A DNA stretch of 64,000 nucleotides, taken from NCBI GenBank assembly GCA_949283205.1, contig CASDSD010000020.1:92198-156197 (forward strand), read 5' to 3'. Position numbers and translations under genes: made by a program. The stretch is from an uncultured Alistipes sp. GTDB lineage: Bacteria > Bacteroidota > Bacteroidia > Bacteroidales > Rikenellaceae. The notes under the pieces are model-generated. The model was given only the letters and a program-made list of their open reading frames with translations. It had not been told where the DNA came from and did no database searches. This document shows positions 18,283 to 27,350 of this stretch, in pieces (within the stretch, counting starts at the first letter, position 1; the number at the start of each line of letters is the position of its first letter).

Positions 18283-19932
18283 ATGAAAACCATGCTTCTC
18301 ACCATTGCCGCGGCCATAGCCGTTACGGGCAATGCCGCTGTCGCCGCCAAGGGCGATCAGTCCGCTCCGCCTGACCGAGACAAGGGAATTGCAGTCACCG
18401 TAGGCGAGACGTCAACCCCCATCCTCATCGACCGTGCGGACAACGAACTCTTCCGCATACGCATCGACGCCCCCGACGGCGGCAGGCTCGATGCCGTAAG
18501 CATGACGCTGGACGGGGCGGCGGCAGCACAGGTGGCCGAGATAAAACTGTACTACGGCGGCACCGATGCCCGCAACACCCCTGCAGGATATCTCGCCCCC
18601 GTAGACTACATACCCGACGGCAGCCGCGAGGCAGAGCCTTCATACAGCATGCTCCTCGCCCGGCACAAGGGAGCGGAGCGGATAACACTCGACGCCGGCA
18701 AGGAGTTGTTCCACGGCATAAACTACCTGTGGGTGAGCGTTGCCATGAAACGCAGCGTACCCCTCACGCAGAAGCTCTCGGCAGCGATCGAGACGATAGT
18801 AATAAACGGCCGGGAGTGCGGGTTCGACACCGCAGGCCGCAAGGGAACGGTACATCGCATGGCCGTCGGCGTACGCCATGCGGGAGACGACGGTGCCGCG
18901 GCATACCGCATACCGGGACTCGTAACCACCTCGCAGGGAACACTGCTGGCGGTGTATGACGTGCGCTACAACTCCTCGAAGGACCTTCAGCAGAGAATAG
19001 ATATCGGACTGAGCCGCAGCACCGACGGCGGCCGCACGTGGCAACGCATGCGTCTGCCGCTGAGTTTCGCCGGCGAAGGCACCCTGCCTGCGGCACAGAA
19101 CGGCGTGGGCGACCCCTCGATCCTCTACGACCACACCACACACCGCGCATGGGTCGTGGCGGCATGGTGCCACGGCATGGGCTACGGTATGGCGTGGAAC
19201 AACTCGGGGCAGGGCATGGGCCCCGAAGAGACGGGGCAGCTGGTGCTGGCATACAGCGACGACGACGGCAAGACATGGAGCAGCCCGATAAACATCACCC
19301 CGCAGGTGAAACGACCCGAATGGCACTTCCTGCTGCAGGGGCCCGGGCGCGGCATCACGATGCGTGACGGCACGCTCGTATTCCCCACGCAATATATCGA
19401 TGCCGAGCGCATGCCCCATTCGGCCATAATGTACAGCCGCGACGGCGGCCGCACATGGCACATGCACGAGGGGCCGCGGCCCAACACCACCGAGGCACAG
19501 GTAGCTGAACTGCCGACGGGAGAGTTGATGCTCAACATGCGCGACAACCGCGGCGGCAGCCGCGCCGTGGCCGTCACCGGTGACCTCGGCGCCACATGGG
19601 AGGAGCACCCATCGTCACGCAAGGCGCTGCGCGAACCCGTCTGCATGGCGAGCCTGATATCCGTCGCCGCAGCCGACAACGCCTCGGGACGCGACATACT
19701 TCTCTTCTCGAACCCCGACAGCGACAAGGCCCGCCGTGACATCACAGTCAAGATCAGCTTCGACGGCGGCAACACATGGCCCGCGGAGAACCAGGTGCTG
19801 CTCGACGGCGGCGACAACTGGGGCTATTCGTGCCTTACGATGGTCGATCCCGAGACTGTAGGCATACTCTATGAGAGCAGCCAGGCGCATATCACCTTCC
19901 AGGCCATACCGCTCTCCGACCTGCTGAAATAA
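18283..19932 (+). CDS. nanH: Exo-alpha-sialidase (neuraminidase, GH33), secreted
   Basis: 549 residues with an N-terminal signal peptide (about 1-22). Residues 35-180 form a carbohydrate-binding-like or sialidase N-terminal beta domain. The six-bladed propeller follows, with the YRIP motif at 208-211 and four Asp boxes: STDGGRTW 246-253, SDDDGKTW 325-332, SRDGGRTW 385-392 and SFDGGNTW 492-499. NTTEAQ near 401-406 supplies the conserved glutamate and Tyr515 in GYSCL is the likely nucleophile. It would release terminal sialic acids from host glycans. No sialic acid lyase, transporter or SusCD pair lies nearby. Confidence 0.95.
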   Translation: MKTMLLTIAAAIAVTGNAAVAAKGDQSAPPDRDKGIAVTVGETSTPILIDRADNELFRIRIDAPDGGRLDAVSMTLDGAAAAQVAEIKLYYGGTDARNTPAGYLAPVDYIPDGSREAEPSYSMLLARHKGAERITLDAGKELFHGINYLWVSVAMKRSVPLTQKLSAAIETIVINGRECGFDTAGRKGTVHRMAVGVRHAGDDGAAAYRIPGLVTTSQGTLLAVYDVRYNSSKDLQQRIDIGLSRSTDGGRTWQRMRLPLSFAGEGTLPAAQNGVGDPSILYDHTTHRAWVVAAWCHGMGYGMAWNNSGQGMGPEETGQLVLAYSDDDGKTWSSPINITPQVKRPEWHFLLQGPGRGITMRDGTLVFPTQYIDAERMPHSAIMYSRDGGRTWHMHEGPRPNTTEAQVAELPTGELMLNMRDNRGGSRAVAVTGDLGATWEEHPSSRKALREPVCMASLISVAAADNASGRDILLFSNPDSDKARRDITVKISFDGGNTWPAENQVLLDGGDNWGYSCLTMVDPETVGILYESSQAHITFQAIPLSDLLK

Positions 19933-19958
19933 CAGGCAACCAGACAGACCCGAAAACG

Positions 19959-19992
19959 ACGGCGCCCGGATCGTGAGACCCGGGCGCCGCAT
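19959..19992. terminator. Terminator between sialidase and GH88 genes
   Basis: GGCGCCCGG (19961-19969) and CCGGGCGCC (19980-19988) form a nine-pair GC stem followed by GCATTTTCC on the plus strand. It lies between two convergent genes. Confidence 0.75.
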
Positions 19993-20013
19993 TTTCCATA
20001 TCCGTCACGGACG

Positions 20014-21165
20014 CTACAATGCCAGATAACGCATCGCCGCCTCTATAAAATAGTAGTCACCGTACGACAGGGGAACATCCACTTCCGAACCCGCCATATA
20101 GTGTCCCACGCCGTGCATCAGCAGGAAGTTGCCGTTCTCGCCCACGGGCGCCAGATAGGCATCCGAGCAGAGCGAGTGCAGCTGGCGCTCGGCCGTGGCA
20201 AGATAGGTCTCGTTCTGCGTGAAACCGTAGAGTTCGATCAGCGCCGACGCCATGATGGCTCCGGCAGAAGAATCCTTCGACTGCTCCTCGGCATCGTAGT
20301 CCCAGTTGGGGATGGCATCCTCCGGCAGGCGCGGGATAAGGTAGTCGGCGATCTTCACCGCCTGGTCGAGGTACTTCTTGTCCTGCGTCATGCGGTACAT
20401 CATCGTAAAGCCGTAGAGACCCCATGACTGTCCGCGCGACCATGCCGAGTCGTCCGAACGCCCCTGCGCCGTACGTCGGTCGGTCACCTCGCCCGTCAGT
20501 TCGTTATACGCTACCACATGGTATGAGCTGTTGTCCTCGCGGAAGTGGTTCTTTATCGTGGTGTCGGCATGACGGCGCGCGATCTTGTCATACTCGCCGC
20601 CGCACCACTCCAGCATCTCGAGGTTCATCATGTTGTCGATGATAACCATAAAGTCGAGCTCCGGATGATCCTTGCGGCCCGTGTTCCATGAGCGGATACA
20701 CCCTACCGTCGGGTTGAAACGCGTCGCCAGCGATGCCGCCGCCTGCTCGATGATCGACTTGTAATAGGGGTCGCCAGTCAGCCTGTATGCATTTCCGTAC
20801 GAACAGAAGACCATGAAGCCCAGATCGTGCGTTCCCGTGTGATCCTTCAGCACCTCCAGACGCCGCGTGAACTCGTCGGCATAGGTACGCAGCTGTTCGT
20901 CGCCCGTATATTCGTACAGAAGCCACAGCGACCCGGGAAAGAATCCGCTGATCCAGTTGTATGGCGACGTCACACGCACCTCGCCATTTTCATAGGTCTG
21001 GGGCAACTTGCCCTCTATGCCCTCCATACGCACCGCCTGCGCCTTCTCCTGCTCGACAGCCACGGCAAGAGCCTGCTTGAGTTCCTTCTTCAGGGCACAA
21101 CGGCCGCTGCAACCGGCCAGGCCCAATGATCCGATCACCACGAGTGATAGTAAGATTTTCTTCAT
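20014..21165 (-). CDS. Glycoside hydrolase family 88 (unsaturated glucuronyl hydrolase-like) lipoprotein
   Basis: 383 residues. The signal peptide ends with a LAGC lipobox (Cys19). The alpha/alpha barrel motifs are present: VTSPYNWISGFFPGSLWLLY, GTHDLGFM (catalytic Asp equivalent to D88 of Bacillus UGL), IDNMMNLEML (equivalent to D149), and SAWSRGQSWGLYGF. The enzyme would cleave the unsaturated uronic acid from oligosaccharides made by polysaccharide lyases. No lyase is in the window unless the beta-helix protein at 39-41 kb is one. It is monocistronic as far as can be seen. Confidence 0.9.
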   Translation of the reverse strand: MKKILLSLVVIGSLGLAGCSGRCALKKELKQALAVAVEQEKAQAVRMEGIEGKLPQTYENGEVRVTSPYNWISGFFPGSLWLLYEYTGDEQLRTYADEFTRRLEVLKDHTGTHDLGFMVFCSYGNAYRLTGDPYYKSIIEQAAASLATRFNPTVGCIRSWNTGRKDHPELDFMVIIDNMMNLEMLEWCGGEYDKIARRHADTTIKNHFREDNSSYHVVAYNELTGEVTDRRTAQGRSDDSAWSRGQSWGLYGFTMMYRMTQDKKYLDQAVKIADYLIPRLPEDAIPNWDYDAEEQSKDSSAGAIMASALIELYGFTQNETYLATAERQLHSLCSDAYLAPVGENGNFLLMHGVGHYMAGSEVDVPLSYGDYYFIEAAMRYLAL

Positions 21166-21304
21166 ACGATTATGTTTTTAGGTTAGGTATTTTCACTCTT
21201 ACATATTCCCCGACATACACGCCTCCCCGTCCGATCCCGCCCGCTCAGCCCGATCCCCCGGCCCCGCCGAACGGCGACGACAGAATACCGCACACACAAG
21301 GCCG

Positions 21305-22954
21305 CTACTCCGCCCCGCCAAGCAGTATTGCCGCCTGCGACAGCGCGGCATCGGTAACGGTGCTGCCCGAGAGCATCTTCGCAATCTCTCGCACGCGCGC
21401 CGCACGGTCCAGCCGCACGATATTGGTACGGCTCTGCTCCTTGTATACCACAAAGTGGGTATCGCCCTTCGACGCCACCTGCGGCAGGTGCGTTATGTCC
21501 ACCACCTGCATGCGCTGCGCCAGCGACGAGATGATCTCGCCCATGGCATCGGCTATGCGGCCCGACACCCCCGTATCGATCTCGTCGAATATTATCGTCG
21601 GCAGCTTCGACCGCTCGGCCAGCATCGCCTTCAGGGCGAGCATCACGCGCGAGGTCTCTCCGCCCGACGCCACACGTTCCACGGGCTGCAGCGCCATGCG
21701 CCCGTTGGCCGTAAACATGAAGCGTATGCGGTCGCCCCCCGTAGGCAGCAACTCGCCCGCATCCTCCACAACGACCTCGAAACGCGCCTCCGGCATACCC
21801 AGCTTGACCAGCATCGAGGCCACGCCCGCCGAGACCCGCCGCGAAGCCTCCTCGCGCATCTTTCGTATTACTGCGGCACGCTCCGCACACTCGCGTCGCA
21901 ACGATGCGATCCTCTCGCGCTGCATCGAAAGCGCCTCGTCGCCGTGCGTGATGACGTCCAGACGCTCCGAGAGCGACCGCCCCACCGCCATAAGCTCCTC
22001 GAGCGTCGACACACGGTGCTTCTGGCACATCGAGTATATCATGTTCACACGTTCCGTCAGGCGCTGCAGCCGCTCGGGGTCCGACTCTATACGGTCACTC
22101 TCGTCCGCCGCCAAAGCACCTATGTCCTTGAGTTCCGACACCACGGAATGCAGGCGCGCCGCCATCTCCGCACCGCGGGGATAGCTCCCGCCGAGATGCG
22201 TCAGGGCGTTCTCCGAAACCCCCAGCTGCTCCAGCACGCCGATCTGGTCGGCATCCAGAGCATTGCGCAGCGACGTCAGAGCCTCGACTATGCGGTCGGC
22301 ATTCTCCAGGGTGGACAACTCGCTCTCCGCTTCGGCAAGCTCGCCCTCGCGCAGCGCCGCCGCCTCGAACTCCGCCACCTGATAACGCAGCCACTCCTCG
22401 TCGCGCCGCACCGTCTCCGCCTCGGCCTCCATGCGCTGCAACTCGCGCTCCGCCTCGCGCATGTCCCCATATACCCCGGCATACTCCGACACCGTCTCCG
22501 TCGCCCCGGCCAGCATATCGAGCGACCGTACACGGAACGCCTCGTCGGCAAGGACCTGGTTCTGGTGCTGGGAGTGTATGTCGATAAGGTGTGCGCCCAA
22601 CTCGCGCAGCGTGGCCAGCTGTACCGGCACATCGTTTACAAAGGCTCGGCTCTTGCCCGCAGGAGATATCATGCGGCGGATGACGGTCTGCTCCTCGTAA
22701 TCGAGGTCGTTACGTTCGAAAAGCTCCTCCAGCCCGTACCCCGCCACATCGAAGACACCCTCTATGACACAGCTGCACGACGCGTCTCCTGTCGTCCCGC
22801 TGTCGTTCTTGTTCCCCAGCAGAAGCCCCAACGCTCCCAAAAGGATCGACTTGCCGGCGCCGGTCTCGCCCGTAATGATATTGAGATGCGGGTCGAGCTC
22901 CATATCAAGTCGCTCGATCAACGCATAATTTTCGACTGTCAGTCGTCGCAGCAT
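21305..22954 (-). CDS. recN: DNA repair protein RecN
   Basis: 549-residue SMC-like ATPase used in double-strand break repair. Walker A is GETGAGKS at residues 29-36. A long coiled-coil middle (about 160-360, rich in E, A, L and R) separates it from the C-terminal half, which holds the ABC signature VASGGETSRVMLALK and Walker B TIIFDEIDTGVSG. It begins 15 bases after the coaBC stop, in the usual Bacteroidota order. Confidence 0.96.
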   Translation of the reverse strand: MLRRLTVENYALIERLDMELDPHLNIITGETGAGKSILLGALGLLLGNKNDSGTTGDASCSCVIEGVFDVAGYGLEELFERNDLDYEEQTVIRRMISPAGKSRAFVNDVPVQLATLRELGAHLIDIHSQHQNQVLADEAFRVRSLDMLAGATETVSEYAGVYGDMREAERELQRMEAEAETVRRDEEWLRYQVAEFEAAALREGELAEAESELSTLENADRIVEALTSLRNALDADQIGVLEQLGVSENALTHLGGSYPRGAEMAARLHSVVSELKDIGALAADESDRIESDPERLQRLTERVNMIYSMCQKHRVSTLEELMAVGRSLSERLDVITHGDEALSMQRERIASLRRECAERAAVIRKMREEASRRVSAGVASMLVKLGMPEARFEVVVEDAGELLPTGGDRIRFMFTANGRMALQPVERVASGGETSRVMLALKAMLAERSKLPTIIFDEIDTGVSGRIADAMGEIISSLAQRMQVVDITHLPQVASKGDTHFVVYKEQSRTNIVRLDRAARVREIAKMLSGSTVTDAALSQAAILLGGAE

Positions 22955-22968
22955 ACCCTGTGCCCTTA

Positions 22969-24156
22969 TCAGTTAAGCAATTTCTCCATACGGTCGACAA
23001 TGCGCGCCGCAACCTCCCGCTTGCTCATCAGCGGCAGCTCAACGCACGACACCGAATCGATCAGCGTCACCACGTTCGTGTCGCACCCGAATCCCGCGCC
23101 GGCATCACGCAGCGAATTGAGAACGATGAAGTCGAGATTCTTCCGCTCGAGTTTCTCGCGGGCATTCGCCATGCCGTTCTCCGTCTCCATGGCAAACCCG
23201 ACAAGCAGGCGGTTGCCCTTCACTCGGCCCAGTTCGGCCGCAATATCCTTCGTGCGGCGCAGGGGTATAGACATGTCGCCCTCGCCCTTCTTGATCTTCT
23301 CGTCGGCAACAGTCACGGGCGTATAGTCGGCAACGGCAGCACACATAACGGCTCCGTCCGCCGACTCGAATGCCGTCACGGCCGCACGGTACATATCCTC
23401 GGCCGAGACCACATCCACACGCTCCACACCCTCGGGCGTGGAGAGCGTCGTGCGACCGCTCACGAGCGTCACCGCAGCACCGCGCGCCGCCAACTCGCCC
23501 GCAATGGCATAACCCATCTTGCCCGTAGAGTGGTTCGTAATATAGCGTACGGGGTCGATCGCCTCGATCGTAGCCCCCGCCGTCACCACAAAACGCCGCC
23601 CGGCAAGGGTACTGCTGCCCAGAAGCGCATCCACCTCCTTCACAATATGTGCCGGCTCGGCCATACGCCCCTTGCCCACAAGGCCGCTCGCCAACTCCCC
23701 CTGCTCGGGCTCGATTATATGGACGCCGTCGCGCCGCAGCTGCTCAAGATTGCGCTGCGTCGCCGCATGGGCATACATGTCGAGATCCATCGCCGGAGCC
23801 ACCGCAACACGGCACTTCGCCGAAAGATAACTCGTCAGCAGCAGGTTGTCCGCAACGCCGTTCGCCATCTTCGCCAGCGTATTGGCCGTAGCGGGAGCTA
23901 TGACCATGCAGTCGGCCCACTCGCCCAGCGACACGTGCGAGTTCCACTCGCCGTTCTCGGGGTTGAAGAACTCCACCAGGACGGGATGCTTGGCCAATGT
24001 GGCCATCGTCAGCGGCGTGATGAACTGCTTGGCCAGCGGCGTCATGACCACACGCACCTCGGCTCCCGCCGACACAAATAAACGGCAAAGCACAGCCGCC
24101 TTGTATGCAGCTATGCTACCCGTAACTCCCAATATTATATGCTTGCCTTTCAACAT
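22969..24156 (-). CDS. coaBC: Bifunctional phosphopantothenoylcysteine decarboxylase / phosphopantothenate-cysteine ligase
   Basis: 395 residues catalysing two consecutive steps of coenzyme A synthesis. The N-terminal flavoprotein (CoaC) starts with ILGVTGSIAAYKAAVLCR and has the IAPATANTLAKMANGVADNL and PAMDLDMYAHAATQRNL motifs. The C-terminal CoaB domain begins near residue 185 with VVTAGATIEAIDPVRYITNH, then STGKMGYAIA and NRLLVGFAMETEN. It lies between rpoZ and recN; the gap to rpoZ is unusually long (350 bases) and filled with repeats. Confidence 0.96.
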   Translation of the reverse strand: MLKGKHIILGVTGSIAAYKAAVLCRLFVSAGAEVRVVMTPLAKQFITPLTMATLAKHPVLVEFFNPENGEWNSHVSLGEWADCMVIAPATANTLAKMANGVADNLLLTSYLSAKCRVAVAPAMDLDMYAHAATQRNLEQLRRDGVHIIEPEQGELASGLVGKGRMAEPAHIVKEVDALLGSSTLAGRRFVVTAGATIEAIDPVRYITNHSTGKMGYAIAGELAARGAAVTLVSGRTTLSTPEGVERVDVVSAEDMYRAAVTAFESADGAVMCAAVADYTPVTVADEKIKKGEGDMSIPLRRTKDIAAELGRVKGNRLLVGFAMETENGMANAREKLERKNLDFIVLNSLRDAGAGFGCDTNVVTLIDSVSCVELPLMSKREVAARIVDRMEKLLN

Positions 24157-24506
24157 ACGTGGGGAATCGTAAATTTATGTATGATTAACGTCTGCACGCC
24201 CGCATCGCACGCGGACTACGGAACTTCATGCCGGCACTCTCCGATATCCGACAACACCTGCCGTCTTCCGGCAACGTATGCCCCGTCAACATCCGTCAAC
24301 GTTCTGCGCCGCCATCCTTTATCCGGCAACCCCCGGAAACATCCGACGCCGTCCTGCTTCATCCGTCAGCTCCCGAAACGTCCGGCATCGTCCTGCTTCA
24401 TCCGTCAGCTCCCGAAACGTCCGGCGAGCCACCTGCACAGCCCCTTCGCGACATGTCGGAGCGCATCGCATTGTCGGCGCGGCACTCCGCAGAGACCCTC
24501 TGCCGA
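24157..24506. other. 350-base gap between coaBC and rpoZ, repeat-bearing
   Basis: No convincing gene is present. A plus-strand frame is open through the region and would encode repeats of a short Pro/Ser-rich peptide, but this follows from the repeat unit being a multiple of three. A weak -7-like TAAATTTA lies on the minus strand just before coaBC. Confidence 0.6.
24246..24430. repeat. Degenerate tandem repeat, unit about 39 bases
   Basis: Two near-identical 39-base units start at 24351 and 24390, and a diverged copy of about 40 bases precedes them at 24311. The word ATCCGNCARC recurs at 24246, 24291, 24321, 24361 and 24400, marking older copies. The last copy breaks off after CCGGC near 24425. 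Confidence 0.85.
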
Positions 24507-24833
24507 CTATTTGGCGTCGTTGTCTCCGCCCTCGCGGTAGTAAAGCTCGCCGTCGAGGAACTCCTCCGTTGCGATGATCGTCGGCTTGGGCAGACGCTCG
24601 TAGTAACGCGATATCTCGATCTGCTCGCGATTCTCGAAGGTCTCCTCCATGGTATCGGTAGGTGACGAGAAATCTGCCAGCTTGCGCGTAAGTTCCGCCT
24701 TCAGCTCCGTCGAGATCTGATTGGCACGACGTGATATGATGTTGATGCTCTCGTAGATATTGCCCGTATTCTTGTCCAGATCGACCAACTTGCGGGTAAT
24801 CGTGTTGTTGGGAATGTTCTTCTTGATCTCCAT
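24507..24833 (-). CDS. rpoZ: DNA-directed RNA polymerase omega subunit, Bacteroidota form
   Basis: 108 residues. NIYESINIISRRANQIS corresponds to the conserved omega/Rpb6 helix, and FENREQIEISRYYERLPKP plus IIATEEFLDGELYYR are strongly conserved in Bacteroidota RpoZ. It helps assemble and stabilise RNA polymerase. It lies 22 bases downstream of bamD and is presumably in the same message. Confidence 0.93.
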   Translation of the reverse strand: MEIKKNIPNNTITRKLVDLDKNTGNIYESINIISRRANQISTELKAELTRKLADFSSPTDTMEETFENREQIEISRYYERLPKPTIIATEEFLDGELYYREGGDNDAK

Positions 24834-24855
24834 CTTATGCGTAATTTTGTCGTTG

Positions 24856-25668
24856 TTATTCTTCCTTGCGATTCTTCTCTATGAAGCGTTTGGTCTGCTC
24901 CTCGACGTGTTCCAGATCCTTCAGATACTTCGACTCGGGGAACTCCATGATGAACGAATAGTAGGCGTCGAGCGTCGACATGTAACGATCCAGCTGTTTG
25001 TCCTCCACAGAATTGCTTGCCAGCTTGTACGACGACATCACGATGTAATACAACAGGTCTTCGCGCCGGTGAGTATCGGGATACAGTCTCAAGGCATTGC
25101 GGAAAGCGATGATGGCCGAATTGTAACGCTCGATCTTGTAATAGGTATAGGCGTTCAAATAGGCCTTCTCATGCATGCGCCACGTCAGGTCATCCGTCAT
25201 ATCCTTGAACAGGGGATACTGCTCGCTCTGGGGGTAGTGCGACATGAACTCCGATATGGCTATGATCGCCTGGCTCGTCATCGACTGGTCGCGCGTCGGC
25301 CCCGGGCACATGTTGTATAGGCTTATGGCGTACATCGCCTCGGCATCCTCCAGGAAAGCACTGCGGCCGAACTTGTGGCGGAAGTCGTCCAACAACGTCG
25401 ACGAGGTCATGAAGTCATGTCCCTTGAACTTGCATCGTGCGATGTAGAACGCGACCGTGTCCTCCTTCAACGTCCCCGTGAAATAGTGTTCGCAGCTCTC
25501 GAACAGCATGGAGGCCTTGTTCCACTTCTCGGCATCGTAATACATCATGGCGCGCTCGAAGATCAGATCGGCGTCGTCGGTGTTTATTATCTTCTGTATT
25601 CCCGAGCAGCCGCAGAACAACGAAGCAAACGCTATGATGACCGTAAGAGCGGTAAAACTTTTTTTCAT
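24856..25668 (-). CDS. bamD: Outer membrane protein assembly factor BamD
   Basis: 270-residue lipoprotein of the beta-barrel assembly machine. The signal peptide ends at FCGC (lipobox Cys20). Tetratricopeptide-like helices follow: DLIFERAMMYYDAEKWNKAS, then AFYIARCKFKGHDFMTSS, HYPQSEQYPLFKDM, and a final LDAYYSFIMEFPESKYLKDL. It would bind BamA at the periplasmic face of the outer membrane. A promoter element sits 38 bases upstream and rpoZ follows. Confidence 0.95.
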   Translation of the reverse strand: MKKSFTALTVIIAFASLFCGCSGIQKIINTDDADLIFERAMMYYDAEKWNKASMLFESCEHYFTGTLKEDTVAFYIARCKFKGHDFMTSSTLLDDFRHKFGRSAFLEDAEAMYAISLYNMCPGPTRDQSMTSQAIIAISEFMSHYPQSEQYPLFKDMTDDLTWRMHEKAYLNAYTYYKIERYNSAIIAFRNALRLYPDTHRREDLLYYIVMSSYKLASNSVEDKQLDRYMSTLDAYYSFIMEFPESKYLKDLEHVEEQTKRFIEKNRKEE

Positions 25669-25705
25669 ACCGAATAATTTTACAGTATGCTGGGTATTAA
25701 GCGTA

Positions 25706-25713
25706 CAAAATTA
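25706..25713 (-). promoter_or_regulatory. -7 promoter element of bamD-rpoZ
   Basis: On the minus strand TAATTTTG matches TAnnTTTG, 38 bases upstream of the bamD start, in an AT-rich stretch. Confidence 0.6.
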
Positions 25714-25858
25714 CACATATTTTTTGGTTTAACGACATTCTGCCGCCAATTATTATCCGCGCCGGCGACAAAAACCCCTTCCGATGCCATTTTATGTACC
25801 CGCCGTACGCACGTGCGGCCACGCCCCCGACCCGATCCGCAGACACGCATAAAGAATC

Positions 25859-25886
25859 CGGCTGTCGTCCGATCGGACGACAGCCG
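25859..25886 (-). terminator. Terminator after the esterase gene
   Basis: A perfect 12-pair stem (CGGCTGTCGTCC with GGACGACAGCCG) around GATC is followed on the minus strand by ATTCTTTATG. It lies 23 bases after the esterase stop and separates this cluster from bamD. Confidence 0.75.
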
Positions 25887-25908
25887 GGAAACGTTCATAC
25901 CGACACCG

Positions 25909-27339
25909 TCACTTCACGTCGTTCCAGTCGTCCGTACGGAACGGAACCGACGGTATGCCGAACATGTTGTGCAGGTTGTTCTCGATATAGTTGCGGAAGG
26001 CGTAACGCACCGCTACCGGCTCCTTGACCTCGTCGCTCCATACCGTGACGCTGTTGCCCGAAATCGAGGCGTTGGCCTTGTGGAACACACGGTCCGCACC
26101 CGCTATCTCGAAGCCCGTGATCGGCTCGCCGTACCACGGCGTAAGGCCCATGCCCGCATTGCTCATGCGTACCGTCACCTTGCCGTCGCGAATCTCGTAC
26201 GACTCCATGCGCGGAGCCTTCGGCTCGAATCCTCCCTGGCCGTAGGTCTGCGCCAGAGCCAGAGCCGCCAGGCGCTGCCCCACCTCGAACTTCTGTGCCG
26301 GATGTATGCAGTTCTCGGCACCGATATCTGTCGTGGCGGCCATGCCGCTGTTGGGAATCTCTCCCAGGGCCCGCACCTGCGCCTCGACGAAGAGCGGATA
26401 TGAGATATTGCTCGAATTGCCGTACGAATAGGGGGCAATCTGCGCATAGTAGAAAGGCATCGAGTTATCCTCGTCACCCCAGTCGCTGCGCCACTGCTCC
26501 ACCATACGCGCCATCATGGTGTCGTAATGGTCGATGTCGCCAAGATTCGCCTCGCCCTGATACCAGAGGAAACCGCGGGCCGTAAAGTTGCGCACGGGGG
26601 CGATCATGGCGCAATACAACTCGCTCGGCTTGATGTCGTGCAGCGTCTGCTTCTGCTTGTACTGCTCCTCCGTCACGCACTCCTTGAGTGCCGACAGCGG
26701 CATCCATGACTCCACACGGGTACCGCCCCAGTCGGTTGCGATAATCCCGATGGGAATATCTACCGCATGAGCGATATTGTAGGCAAAGAAGTATGCCGTA
26801 GCCGAGCAGTCGGCCACGCTCGCAGGCGAGGCACACTGCCACTCGCCGCCGGCACAGTCTTCCAGCTCCTTGTCATAGGAACGGGCACGCTGCACCGTGA
26901 ACATGCGTATGCGCGAAGCCTCCTCGCTGCCGCGCATGATATACTCCAGCGAATTCTCGACGGGCTGGTTGCCGAAACCCTTCACCGGCATCTCCATATT
27001 GCTCTGCCCCGAGCATACCCATACGTCGCCGATGAGTATGTTCTCCAGCGTCACGCTCTCGCCGTCGCTGATGGTTATCGTCTGCGGATCGAACGATGCG
27101 GCCGGCGTGGCCACCTTGACGGCCCAGCGGCCTTCGGCATCGCTGTGCGTCTGTATCCTGGCATCGCTCCACGACACCTCGACCGTCACCTTCGAGTCGG
27201 CGTCGGCCTTGCCCCACAGATTCACTTCGCTCTGCTGCTGCAACACCATGTTGCTGCCCAGAACCCTCGGAAGGACGATCGCCGCCGATGCGCCCCAGCA
27301 GAGGCACACGGCAGCAACAGTCATAAAGAACCGTCTCAT
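25909..27339 (-). CDS. Sialate O-acetylesterase-like SGNH esterase, secreted
   Basis: 476 residues from ATG 27339, chosen because it gives a signal peptide (MRRFFMTVAAVCLCWGASA); the open frame upstream overlaps galK and is not real. Features of the 9-O-acetyl sialate esterase family are the early VLGSNMVLQQQSEVNLWG, the serine block DVWVCSGQSNMEMP, the GTRVESWMP segment, and GFLWYQGEANLGD. It would remove O-acetyl groups from sialic acids or other glycans in the periplasm. galK lies 11 bases upstream in the same direction. Confidence 0.9.
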   Translation of the reverse strand: MRRFFMTVAAVCLCWGASAAIVLPRVLGSNMVLQQQSEVNLWGKADADSKVTVEVSWSDARIQTHSDAEGRWAVKVATPAASFDPQTITISDGESVTLENILIGDVWVCSGQSNMEMPVKGFGNQPVENSLEYIMRGSEEASRIRMFTVQRARSYDKELEDCAGGEWQCASPASVADCSATAYFFAYNIAHAVDIPIGIIATDWGGTRVESWMPLSALKECVTEEQYKQKQTLHDIKPSELYCAMIAPVRNFTARGFLWYQGEANLGDIDHYDTMMARMVEQWRSDWGDEDNSMPFYYAQIAPYSYGNSSNISYPLFVEAQVRALGEIPNSGMAATTDIGAENCIHPAQKFEVGQRLAALALAQTYGQGGFEPKAPRMESYEIRDGKVTVRMSNAGMGLTPWYGEPITGFEIAGADRVFHKANASISGNSVTVWSDEVKEPVAVRYAFRNYIENNLHNMFGIPSVPFRTDDWNDVK

Positions 27340-27350
27340 CGTACGAAATG

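Noticed and set aside
24246-24430. CRISPR array
   Set aside because: Units are directly adjacent with no unique spacers of constant length, and there are no cas genes.
24228-24665. Plus-strand repeat-protein gene in the coaBC-rpoZ gap
   Set aside because: The frame exists because the repeat unit is 39 bases. It overlaps rpoZ in antisense, has no promoter and no sensible N-terminus.
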